A DNA stretch of 64,000 nt from Climacteris rufus (lineage: Eukaryota; Chordata; Aves; Passeriformes; Climacteridae), in contig VZRZ01001924.1 of assembly GCA_013398175.1 (NCBI GenBank), positions 124,001-188,000 of the forward strand. The letters run 5' to 3'. Made by a program: the position numbers and the translations under genes. Positions 51,901 to 62,223 of the stretch are shown here, in pieces; the first letter of the stretch is position 1; every line of letters starts with the position of its first letter. The notes under the pieces are model-generated. The model did no database searches. It saw only the letters and a program-made list of their open reading frames with translations, and was not told where the DNA came from.

Positions 51901-53496
51901 AATATTTGCTTTTTCACAAAACAATTTGTCATCAAGACAAGAAAAATACATTTACTATTAATGAGCTCCTCTTACTAAATATCTCAGAAAAATAAGAAGC
52001 CCAGGTGAGTCTGTAGCATCTGCTGGTAGAAAAAGTGACCACTTTGTCAAGGTGGACTCGAGTTTTGAGATACGTCAGCCTCATGTGATGATTCAAGGAG
52101 CAATGGAAATGGTGCCAAAGAATTCAAGACCACTTTGAACATCTTGAACATTAAAAGCTGATTACGGGTATAAGTATGGATGTTTATTGGCAGATACTTT
52201 CCACCCTCTCAATAATAAATCCAAGCAGTTTCTGTTTACTACTGAGATATGTGTCTCTGTGAGACAAATTATTCTAGACAGTTTATATTGCACAATAAGG
52301 CAATATGAATTCCCTTACGGTTAAAAAGGGCACCCTTCTGTTTAAATTTGAAAAATGAATTCAAATAAACTATAAGCCAATGTTTTCCAGATGCCGGAAT
52401 ATTGTCACATAATTCTTTCTGTAAGCAGAACAGCAAAATAGAGCCAATACATCCATCCTTCTGTTCTAAAGATCCACAGGGAAAAGAAATATGTGTATCA
52501 AAATTCAAAGCCAAAAAGTAGCTCTACAGCTACTTGAATAATAAATGTGCCTCAGAATTTCAGCTTCTAAAATGTTAATGTTAACTATTCCGATTTTTAA
52601 CTAGAAATGTTTCTATCCAAGATAATATTATACCTTGAAATGTTATATATCAAAAAACTATAAGTGAGATTTTAGAAGTTATTCCTCCAGGACGTATCAA
52701 TTAATTGCATTAATTGCCAACAACTTTAAACAATTCTATTAATTGTCATTTGTTTCTCTACAATGGTATATCTACCCTGTATATCCTTTAGCTATTAACT
52801 ATATTAATAGAAGATATACATGATAGAACATTACCACTTTAGACCAGATGGGTAATACAAATGTATCATCACCCTCCTCCATGGTGACAGTGCAATTAGT
52901 AAATATTGGGTATTTTAGGGTTTCTGCTACTCACATTTATTTTACTTATGTCCTTATTTCAGACATATGAAGATATAAAGAATACTTTGCTATTAAAAAA
53001 ATAGCAAAATACATTAGGGCTTAAACTGGTGACAGACAGGGCTTTAAGTAACATAGATAATTTAAATCCACTGATGAGAACATGGCCTCTTTCAAAACTA
53101 TGTATACATCACATGACCTTGCAAATAGTAACATTGAATTCACTAAGAGAAAATGCTGTATACACTGCACTGTTTCAACCTACTTTAAACATAGAATCTG
53201 AAAACATTATAATGAACACATTTTTAATTTTCTCACAGGTGTTGAGTTGAATGTGATCTTCGGTTTGTTGAATAGGGCTGGTACTGAAATGATACTTGCT
53301 GTATGATTCATCCTGGTCAGGGTGCAAATATAATTCTTCATGGCTAAACTACAGAGAAGTAGATACAGATCATACAGGATGGTAACTTCCACGGGAAAAC
53401 TGGGTTCACTGCACCTACAGATGTGCCGTTTCCCAGCCCTCATTTGGGAGCTCAGTTTTTTTTTTCTCAGTTATTTGTATAATCATCTGAAACAGT
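48980..53496 (-). other. ANOS1: Probable ANOS1 3' untranslated region
   Basis: Below the ANOS1 stop codon there is no splice-linked coding sequence. The stretch is about 4.5 kb of AT-rich sequence without a recognisable repeat. The human ANOS1 mRNA also has a 3' UTR of several kilobases, so a long UTR is expected. Minus-strand AATAAA hexamers (TTTATT on the plus strand) occur several times; the one at 49000-49005 is a good candidate for the distal end. The extent is inference. The 181-codon open frame inside it (50012-49467, minus) resembles no protein I know. Confidence 0.4.
49000..49005 (-). promoter_or_regulatory. Candidate distal polyadenylation signal of ANOS1
   Basis: The plus strand reads TTTATT, which is AATAAA on the minus strand. 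Some 25-35 nt further along the minus strand lies a T-rich stretch (TTGTCTCC), as expected for a downstream cleavage element. Several other AATAAA copies lie between here and the stop codon (for example near 50151, 52183 and 52937), so alternative sites are likely. Chosen by position and UTR length only. Confidence 0.3.
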
Positions 53497-53555
53497 CTAA
53501 TATTTCTCTGGGGGTGGCTTGTAGTGATGTGGATGATGTTGCTTCAGATGAGGTC
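53497..53555 (-). CDS. ANOS1: ANOS1 exon 14, terminal coding exon (His-rich tail and stop)
   Basis: The coding part is 59 nt, with acceptor …TTTTGTTTAG. Two bases complete an arginine codon, followed by 18 codons (PHLKQHHPHHYKPPPEKY) and a TAG stop at 53499-53497. This is the basic, histidine-rich C-terminal tail that ends anosmin-1 in other vertebrates (human …HHYKPSPERY). It was found by reverse-complementing the region downstream of exon 13. Exon 13's trailing A plus GA here gives AGA (Arg), matching the Arg found at this point in human. The exon continues as 3' UTR below 53497. Confidence 0.95.
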
Positions 53556-56500
53556 CTAAACAAAAGAACAGGAAATATGCACATATCAAACCCTGAATAG
53601 GTAATGCCAATATTTATTGATACTGAAAAGGCTTTGTGAGACCTTCAGCTTGCAATCCTTCAGCTTGTAAGTGAAATGCCTGTGCTGACAACTATATGCA
53701 CGTTAATCCAGACAATGTAGTGGCTCTGTGAAAGGACAAAAAGATTCAAACAAACTAATCTTGAACTGATTAATTATATTTTTTACTTGGCTTTGCAACA
53801 CTGAGATGTACTTTTCAGAGGTATTAAGAGGTTTGCATTGCTTTAGAAATATGATCAGACTCTAGACATGCTGAATTGAGTGAACACAGAAAAATCTAAT
53901 TTTGAAAACTACATAATCCCAGGCCTAGGCAGCACCTGAAGGACAGACCACCCTTGAATCCCAAGTGCTGAAGGCATAAGCCAAAGAGCTGTGGCTGGAA
54001 TGAATGGCAAATGTCAGACCACAGAAACTGAGTGAAAGACTGCATTTGCTTTTCTTCCATTGTTGCTGATGGACAGTTATGGGGGGAAAAAAGCAAGTAT
54101 TTTCACACCTCTTAAGTTTATGGAATGCTACTGGAACCAATACTCCACGACTTGATAAACCTGTTTACACGTGGAGGACTGGCACTTTGTATCAAGTGCC
54201 CACCACATGTAAGAACAGTGTAGTACTTACTGTGGGGTGAGAAAGGAGGAAGGTCAGGTGTTTGGAATGATTTAATCGTAGCTGGCCCTTCCCCACCAGT
54301 CGTCAGCACTTGAACTTCCAAGCGGTACAGCATCGATGGCCTCAGGTTGGGCACAGTAAGTACATAATGATCCTAAAATTAAATAAACCACTTGAATTTT
54401 CACAGCATCTAAAGATAAAACATGATTGCTGTACACACACATCAGTGGTTTGAACAGGTTCTATCACTGTCAGCATCCACAAATTATTTTCCTAGAATTC
54501 CATTAAAATGATTTCATATCACTTGGTTGAGAGAGTTTGTTTTGGAATTTTTGCTTGCCATTACCTTTGAACAGACTTTTTAACTGTAATATTATGTTTT
54601 CATGTGTACAAGGTCCCAGTTGCTACAGAGTGTTATGGAAAGTGAATGATGTGCTCACCACTAAAAAACGAATGAAAATTTAACTTCCTGATGATTCTTT
54701 TTAACAAACATATTCACTACATAAACTTGGTTTTATTTTAGATCTGCATGTGAATTCTACTAATTGGTAGTTTAATTAATGGCTGACCTGGGGCCGCTTC
54801 TTCAGCTAGTGAAAAAAAAGGGTGACCACACTGATTTCAGATTTGTCCCAGTTACACCATAAGAATTTGTCTTCAGTTCTTAAGGTGATTTATGGCATGA
54901 TGAACTCATTTTTCACTGCTCCATACCTTTGGTGGTCACTTAGACCTGTGCAAAATAACTTCAGTGTAATTTTATAGAATCTTCCAAATGGAAATACATC
55001 TGGTTAAAGACTGACAGATATTAAAGAATCAGGAGTCATTTGTCTTAATCAAAGTCAAAACTATACATCAAAATCAAAACTACAAATCAAAGCATCAACT
55101 TTGTGGTACTAAGATGTAACAAATCACCCATCTATTCCAAGCTGAAAAGGCACAGTCCCAGGGAGGGGACAGTTGCAGCAGTGATGCTGGATAGTGTGGG
55201 CACAGTGTGTTCCTGCCACCAGTCAGGCTGGTCTGGACGGGAATCTGCAGGACAAGTTGTTCTGGTTGGCACTGTACCCACCCCATGCAGGAGAACCAAA
55301 GCCAGCTGTGGAAATAACTGATAATTTGCTGCTACTGCCAGAGCTGACAGTAAAGCGGAAAGGAGAGAGCGAAAAAGTGGGTGGAAATGTGTAGTTTTAC
55401 TGGCAAATTAGCACATATTCTGAGATGGGGCGGCTTTGAATACACCTTGCTGAAGCTGTACCACATCACATAAAATACTGCACGGGTAGGAGAGAGAGGA
55501 GTGCACACACTGCACCTGTGCACTCGCTCTGGTGCAGCTCCAGCAGTCAGCACTTGTGTGTTTCAGCCCTGGTTGTGTAAACACTACATTTTTAGTCAGA
55601 GTGAATGATCCTCAGCATAAAGTACCCTAAATTTTGGTGGTTTCTGAGAGATAGAAGATACTGTTTCAACTCAAATCAGAGCTTTCTGCAACTTAGCCAG
55701 GTGCCATAAATTGACAGATACATACAGTGACAGATAATTCAAGGAGTCTCTGGGCTCTACAGTAGTGAACACACAGATAAAGACCTAAAGCATAACGCAA
55801 TGAAAATTAGTGTTTTAATAAAACCTTCTATATATTTCAGATCTAACTGGTCCAAAAGCTTACAAAAAGGAATAGAAATTCCAAACAAAACATATGCCTG
55901 CTTCTGAAAAACAGAGATGCAAACCAAAGAGAAAATTAACACCTCATGGTCTCTTGACTCTGGCAGAGCTGGCAGAAGATTTTGAATGAAGGTCTCTTCA
56001 CCTGCCTCTGCCAGAGGAGGAACTGAAATAGCAAAGGCCATCTTAAAGAAATTAAAACTGTTAATTCTCACACTGCCAATAAAGAGAAAAAATTAGTTCT
56101 TCTTAAAATTATTTGTCCATCAGATAATGGTGCATATTGGTCGAGGGGGAAGTGATTTTTATTTTTTTTAGAGCAATGAGTGACTCAAAGGAATAGAAAA
56201 TTCTCCTAAGTTTCTCAACGTGGACACCAAATAATTAGCAAAACTAGAGTATTGGCCAAGTTGAACAGCCTGATAATCAAAAGAAAATTAAAACTGTCTA
56301 TTGGTACACAGATTAACTTTTCTTCCCTTCAGGCACTTCTCAGACAACAGTTGCTAATTTGAAAATTGTGCACATTAAAATGTTTGATGTGTCATTAAGA
56401 AGAGTAGCTATGCTTTGTATCTCCAGCAAGGAGGAAACTTAAGCACTTCCTTCTCCAACTTACATGCAGAGCCAGAGTGTTTGACATTTGCATCACCACT

Positions 56501-59500
56501 AAGCATTACAAATGAGCCACAAACACACACTTACAAAGCCACTGGCAAAGGAAAGTAACAACTTACTGCTGGCAGGATCTGTGACTGTGAAATGATGCTG
56601 TTGGGTAAACTGTTCTGCCGGCTTTCTGTGGTCACTTCTGCCCAGGTGACTTGAAATCCGGTCATGGGCTGGTGAAGGTCTGCCTTAGAGATCTTCCAGG
56701 AAAAATGGCCAGTGATGTTACCTTCCTGAACAATGAAAGACGCAGATAGATTCTCGGGTTTGGCCAACACTTTGGGTAGAACTGGCACTATAAATTTGGA
56801 AAGCAAAAGAAGATAAGCTAAACTTTGAGAGATCATCTTCAATAACATTCATTTAATTTCACAAATCAAGGTCAGATAGAGCTCTGTTTCTGGTGTTACC
56901 CAGGATCTGGTCAGTTTTCTACCATCATGTTTTCAGTGTTAACCAAATCCTATCTTCAATATACTCCATGGATATTTTGAGCCAAACTCAAACTCAGCTA
57001 AAATGCCGTCAGCTGCGGGTACAGAAAGGACATCCTATGGCACGTAAGGACCTAAGTGCCTCATTCACAAGGAGCTGTTCTCCAGCTCCTCATATTTCAG
57101 AATACCTGAGCTCTGACTTGGAGTTTTGGGACCACAAGAAAACACACAGCGTAGCACAGAACTCCATAATTCAGCCAAAAAGTAAAACTCATGCTCTAAA
57201 ACTGTAGTACAAGTTAATAGGGACACTATGACTAGGGGAAAGTTATACCTGAGTTGCAGTTGCCCAGGAAGGCTGTAATGCTGAACACTGTCAGGAGAGG
57301 CATTAAGTAAATGGCAGTGGTAGCCATCTGAGTGATTTTTGGAGAATGGGGATACCTTGGGAACAGTAGAGACTGTTCCCAGTGAGAGGGCTACCCTCTA
57401 ACCAAAGGGAGAGGTACCGAGACCTGGCAGTGCAAAGCCATGGCTGACCTGACCCAGCACTGACCCCAGAAGTCCTCTCCAACCAATATTTCCATAATTC
57501 TGCAACTCCCATAACCCTCCAGCTACACACTGTGACAATAGTGTAAAAGATATAGGTAAATGTATTTGTTATTTGAGAGCGGAATTAACCTAAACAAAAT
57601 GAAACTGAAAAAGCAGTTTGCATCTGAGTAAAACATTGAAAAGATGGGGCATGCCACTATAATTATGCTTACAGTTATCATCCATCATTACAATAAATAT
57701 AATTGGGAAACTGTTCTTCCTTACAAAAAAAAAATAAAAACTGTGTCATAACAAATGTTATCATAGGTCCATTAAAATTACACTTAACAGAGAAAACAGT
57801 AATAATATACTAGCCGAAGTCAGTACTGCTCTGTATTTCTGATGATTTTCACATAAGCATTAGTCATATTTTTATTTGTTCTGAATCTTTCATTTCCTGT
57901 TCCATAACTGTTTCTAAAGACTCTCTTTTGGTGATTATAAATGCATTGGGGACTATTTGTTTAGTTCTCCAGATCATGTCTTACCTCCTTCAGCAGGACA
58001 ATTAATGTGCTTGTGTTTTTTTTCTTTAAATGCAGAGCAAGGTGGGGTAACAAAGAAAGTACTCTCAGCCTTAAAACGACCCTTAGAATTTGCAGGCAGA
58101 ACAGTTACTTTGTATTTGCATGAAAATGACAGGTCCTTCAGAATAATGTAGTTTTCCTACAATAAGAAAAACAAAAAGATCACATGCTGCAAATAGAGCC
58201 CAAGGAAAAAAAGAGGGGAAAAAATGGAATAAATTGAAAAATAACATTGGCAAAAGATTAAACATTTTCTCCAAAAAATATTTTCCTGGATGCTTTACAC
58301 ATGCCAGTGTGGGTTTTACACATAGAAGAAAGCAAATATTGTCAATGTTATGATTATTTTCAGTAGTAAAATATATTGGCATTTTATTTAAGTATGTCCT
58401 TCAATTCTACACAGTTCCTTCGACACTCTGCATCAAAGCAACTGACTTCTAATATTTAGAACAGTTTCCCTGAATGATGGCAGTGGGGGTAGCAATGTGA
58501 GAATATAAATGCTAATCGAATTAAATAAATGTAAGAAAGCTGAGTTAAGCTGCTGTAAATGACAGGTTTCATCTATGTTTAACTTTTTAAACGTACATTT
58601 AAAGTTCAGCATGGCATTATGGTTGCATTTTTTCCCACTTCAGTACATTAAGTACTTCTATATTCTTATCAGGAAGAAAAACTCCACAGCTAAACTAAAC
58701 TACAAAGCACAAGTCTCTGTTTAAGAACAATGAGTGGAGAAGAAAATTTTACACAAAGTGTCAGTGTCCTGATAAATTCTTACTGAAGTACTTTTGAAAA
58801 TCACAGTGAAAAGCTTTAGCACAAATCATATATTGAAGAAAATGTTTATTTGGGTTTTATACTGTAAAAATCTCTAGTAATACCTTACTGACCAAGGTCA
58901 AAAGTCTTTCACTACCTTTAGGTCTTTAATTCCCTACAGAATCACTAATTCCCCATGTTTTTCTGCATAACTCCCTCTTTTTTCTAATTGCAAATTAGAT
59001 TAGTCTAACCTTCACTTGGAAGGTCATTTTCAATGGGACATACAGATTGGGCTGAGACTGGGCTTGACTCCCTGCCTTCCACCTGCCAGGAGAGTGGTCC
59101 AACAGGCTTGATGTCTCCTTAAAATTGTGACAGGTTATTTTTATTTATTGTGACAAGGCCTAAGTGCTCATCACTGAAAGCATAAGACCTTTATCCTCCT
59201 TGACTTACACATATCCAGCACTAAACCTTTTGTATATCAACCTTCGTCTGTTTGCTTGTAGTCATTTTCTTCCTCAAAAGAAACAGAGTTTCCCAAAGTA
59301 GATTGGATGAATTGCCATAAAATGATTGAAAGGAAATAAATTCATTCATCCCACAATGCATTTGGACAGATGTACAAACAGTCTTTCCTGACCTCTACTG
59401 GAAATAAACTTCTTAAATGTTAAGTTTCTCCTATTTCCAATGTGCATATCTTGAAATATTGGGAATGATCATAACATTATGTCACAATCATTTTTTAAAT

Positions 59501-60442
59501 CCACCTCCAATATTTGCTTTGCTGACCCCATGAAGCAGTAAATCTTACAAGCTAACAGCGTCCCATGTGAGAAATTATGCCTTTTGATTTACTCTTTTAC
59601 ATGCCATTAACTCCCCTGAACTGATGGGGTAGGATAGATCAGGGTAGGAAGGAAACGTGAACTGTGATTTTGTCCATTCTCCACAACCCATTAAATCAAT
59701 TGTGATGTACCAATCACATTACTCTGTTGTTCAAATAATGTGTTAGAGACAGATTACACTAGATTGCCAACAAATTGAGTATGAAGAACTGTCCCTGTAA
59801 TATATATTTGTGCTGACATGTACATACATGGAGCTTTTCTCCTTATGTGATATCTGTCCAACTTCCAGATTTGATAACTGGTATTTTTTGTCACCTACAG
59901 TCCTTCTTTTCTTATCTATTATTTTCCTCAGGGTTGTGAAACTCACCTGCATGTCTAAAAGAAAATCTGTTTTATTAAATACTATTATTACTGTTCAGTA
60001 TTTGCACTGTGCTAAAGTCCTACATTATTAATTGCAGATAAAGCTCCATGTTCCATATGCTGTAGAAATATGTAAGTACTTAGATACGAAGTTTGCCTGG
60101 TTTGATTTTCTGAATAACAACAAAAACAAGTAAGATTTTAGCCAGCTGTGGGTTTAAGAACTAACAATCCAAACCTGTCCAGATATATAAATTTTATATT
60201 TTGCTGAAGAGGAACATCAAAAAGAAAACATCCTTACTTATCTGTGAAACAAGGTATAATTCAAACTGTGTTATGTTACAGAACCATCCTTTGTCTTGTT
60301 GCTCAGAAGCTACTCAGAGTCAAGCAGAAGGCTGAATGGAGACTTACATAAGTCAGCTCTGTTACTTTCCTAAGTCCTTTGGTGTCATTGTGTGCACAGG
60401 ACTCCAGTAACCAGTGGACTTGGAATTGATTCATGCTGATAT
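53497..60442 (-). CDS. ANOS1: ANOS1 (anosmin-1), 3' part of the gene, five exons
   Basis: Anosmin-1 is a secreted, heparan-sulfate-binding extracellular-matrix glycoprotein. It modulates FGFR1 signalling and guides olfactory axons and GnRH neurons; loss in humans causes X-linked Kallmann syndrome. The visible coding sequence joins 60442-60348, 58156-57985, 56787-56567, 54372-54231 and 53555-53497 on the minus strand. That is 689 nt, with phase kept at every junction (1/2, 0, 1/2, 0, 1/2) and GTAAG donors throughout. The product is very close to the human C-terminus as I remember it, for example VLAKPENLSASFIVQ, MTGFQVTWAEVTTESRQNSL and PHHYKP. It covers the end of FnIII-3, FnIII-4 and a His-rich tail. 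Sequons NDT, NLS and NIT are present. The N-terminal exons are outside the window or not found. The human gene has 14 exons, so these are numbered 10-14 by counting back from the stop. Identity is essentially certain; the exon numbers are inference. Confidence 0.97.
53556..54230 (-). other. ANOS1 intron 13
   Basis: This 675-bp intron has donor GTAAGT and acceptor TTTAG. No repeat or other gene was seen in it. Confidence 0.9.
54231..54372 (-). CDS. ANOS1: ANOS1 exon 13 (second half of FnIII-4)
   Basis: This exon is 142 nt, with acceptor …ATTTTAG and donor GTAAGT. It enters in phase 0 and leaves one base (A) for the following AGA codon. The 47 full codons start DHYVLTVPNLRPS and include LYRLEVQVLT and GGEGPATIKSF, the F-G strand motif that closes the fourth fibronectin type III domain. 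They end in a proline-rich stretch (LPPFSPH). The match to the human protein is near-complete. The exon is followed by a 675-bp intron, the shortest seen in this gene segment. Confidence 0.97.
54373..56566 (-). other. ANOS1 intron 12
   Basis: This intron is about 2.2 kb, with donor GTAAGT and acceptor ATTTTAG. It contains a GC-richer patch at about 55130-55330 that matches no repeat I know; the rest is AT-rich and featureless. Confidence 0.9.
56567..56787 (-). CDS. ANOS1: ANOS1 exon 12 (first half of FnIII-4)
   Basis: This exon is 221 nt, with acceptor …TTTATAG and donor GTAAGT. It begins with two bases completing a split valine codon and ends in phase 0. It encodes 73 full codons from PVLPKVLAKPENLS to SIISQSQILPA. 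This is the A-to-E strand part of the fourth fibronectin type III domain, with the conserved tryptophan in GHFSW and a second one in QVTWAEV. Sequons NLS and NIT are conserved. This is the most strongly conserved part of anosmin-1, and the resemblance to the human protein is close to residue for residue. An upstream ATG in the same frame lies in the intron and is not the start. Confidence 0.97.
56788..57984 (-). other. ANOS1 intron 11
   Basis: This intron is about 1.2 kb, with donor GTAAGA and acceptor TTTATAG. It contains a possible CR1 3' fragment at 57450-57504; nothing else was recognised. Confidence 0.9.
57450..57504 (+). repeat. Possible degraded CR1 3' end
   Basis: The segment reads CAGCACTGACCCCAGAAG, then TCCTCTCCAACCAATATTTCC, then ATAATTCTG. 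This parallels the CR1 tail (…GGTCCCTTCCAACC…CCATTCTATGATTCT). It is heavily diverged and has no diagnostic upstream sequence, so the call is tentative. Confidence 0.4.
57985..58156 (-). CDS. ANOS1: ANOS1 exon 11 (end of FnIII-3 and linker)
   Basis: This exon is 172 nt, with acceptor …TTATTGTAG and donor GTAAGA. It starts in phase 0 and gives one base (G) to the next codon. It encodes ENYIILKDLSFSCKYKVTV, the E-F strands of the third fibronectin type III domain with the conserved tyrosine in CKYKVTV. It then encodes FFVTPPCSA and a lysine/histidine-rich linker (KEKKHKH) leading to a cysteine (NCPAEG). The basic linker between FnIII-3 and FnIII-4 fits a heparan-sulfate-binding protein. The linker differs from human more than the domain core does, as expected for a flexible segment. 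Confidence 0.95.
58157..60347 (-). other. ANOS1 intron 10
   Basis: This intron is about 2.2 kb, with donor GTAAGT and acceptor TTATTGTAG. It is AT-rich. No gene or recognisable repeat was seen. Confidence 0.9.
60348..60442 (-). CDS. ANOS1: ANOS1 exon 10 (FnIII-3, central part)
   Basis: This 95-nt exon has acceptor …TCATTTAG and donor GTAAGT. It begins with the last two bases of a codon split with the upstream exon and ends in phase 0. The 31 full codons include FQVHW, with the conserved FnIII tryptophan, followed by SCAHNDT, which keeps the SCAHN/ACAHN cysteine region and an N-glycosylation sequon of anosmin-1. It ends ELTY and reads on into ENYIIL of the next exon, as in human (…MTHENYIIL). 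It is the most divergent of the five exons compared with the human protein as I remember it, but placement, phase and the cysteine context make the call safe. Confidence 0.9.
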
Positions 60443-61696
60443 CTAAATGATATTAAAAGAGAGGAAAAGACATAAATTATAAGTATGCTTTCACCATTGC
60501 AACTTTTCTGGCTTCTCTACATAAAAATAGAAGGCATTTTCAGGATTGTAGAGCTGGTAATTCTTCACTTGTACCTAAGCAATCTTTAATATAATGGAGA
60601 AAATATTATACACCAATGTAATTTAAACCTTGTACGAGCTAACAGAGTTGAATTTTAAAATAGTGAAATGGCCTTTTCAGATATGTTACCATATACTGCT
60701 TACATTAAAAGAATTTAAATTGAGCATTAAAAAAAAAATCTATATTCTGCTACTTCTAATCATCCTGCAAATAATGGGACTGACTTTGTGTCAACTGCCT
60801 GACTGTTTATACTGTTAGAACATTGCAATACTGCTGCCTGGACCCAGTTGAGAAATCTGTGCCTGAAGATATGTGAAAATGCCTGTAAATCCCTGAGCTT
60901 TCTTCTTTCAGAATACACCATAAAACCTGTTCACTATCTGTCCAAATAAAATTCTAGTCTTGACTCTTATGAGTAATACTGAAGGCTTAAGTTCACTCCC
61001 ATTTAAGGCCATGACAAAACTTGCTGCAGTATCAATAGTATAAGCTTTCAACTTATTTCCAACCCTTCTAGTTTTTTTGTCTAATAATGCTTGAATAAGC
61101 AAAACAAAGAGCAATAAAGAATTGACAAAAGAAGGAAAACTCATTAGGTAGTGCAAATAGTTCCTAACATTTTTCTGGATTTCATGCCCTATACATGGAT
61201 ACAAAATTATGTCTGTTATTATTAATTAGCTTGGTATGACATAGCCACTAATGCCAAGTGCCTGACTGTGGGTTTTAGGAGGCAAAACAAATATCTCTGA
61301 CGCCTTAAGGGTTGATCCAGCATCAGACTGCTATGAGCAATTTGGATGCAGAAGGAAAGGATTGTAAATTGAAGAGCACATAACTAGGGTAGGAACCTAG
61401 CTGAAATGGACCCTTGAAACAACTTTTGCAGTAGCTGTCTTCATAATAACATGTATGCCAATTATTTGCGCAAACAATATTTCTTTCAAAAAGAAATCTA
61501 TAAAACAAAAAAGTCCTGCTTTGTGATTATTCCCTTTAATTTCAAATAAACAAAGAAATGGATGTGCTTTTGCTTGTCTCTTCAAGCTTTCCCACTTGAT
61601 GTGCCTATAGGATGAAGACACAAACTGACAGTGCATTTGTAAGTAGGTTTCATCTGATTTAATCTCTTTCAGTTCACTCAGTTATTAACTATCACC

Positions 61697-61750
61697 TGCT
61701 AGATGATCTTTAAGGTCTCTTTTGACCTAAACCATTCTATCACTCTATGA
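61697..61750 (+). repeat. CR1 LINE 3' end fragment
   Basis: CTAGATGATCTTTAAGG is followed by TCTCTTTTGACC and ACCATTCTATCACTCTATGA. This is the last ~50 bp of a CR1 element, plus orientation, severely 5'-truncated. Confidence 0.8.
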
Positions 61751-62070
61751 TTATTTTAAACTATCTGCATGAGTGGACTGCTTTTTGCGAAGCTGTAAAA
61801 TGGATATTTTCACTTACAATACTTTTCACTTCCAATCTATAAAGAAATCACTCTCCTTTGGCTAGACATTTATCCCAGCCAATTAATGATTACCTTGTAA
61901 TTATCCAGCCATCAGGAACTAGATAAAACACATCCCTAAGCTAGCTTGCAGAATACCACTACATGGGTAACTGGGAAAAGACAAATCCCAAGCATCAAGA
62001 CCTTACAACAGCTCAGCATTCAGATATATTGGTGTGGAGGTTTACTAGGCTCCTGTTCAGAATTTTAATT

Positions 62071-62223
62071 GTAGAATCTTAGACTCATCAAAGGGTTTGG
62101 GTTGGAAGGGACTTTAAGGATCACTCAGGTCCAACACCCTACCATGGGCAGGGACACCTCCCACTACACCAGGTTGCCCAATGCCCCATCCAGCCTGGCC
62201 TTGAGTACTGCCAGGGATGGGCA
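62071..62223 (-). repeat. CR1 LINE 3' end fragment
   Basis: TAGAATCTTAGACTCATCAA, GGGTTGGAAGGGACTTTAAG and ACCATGGGCAGGGACACCTC followed by AGGTTGCCCAATGCCCCATC are the reverse complement of the CR1 3' region. The element is 5'-truncated and oriented on the minus strand, the same direction as ANOS1. Confidence 0.9.
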
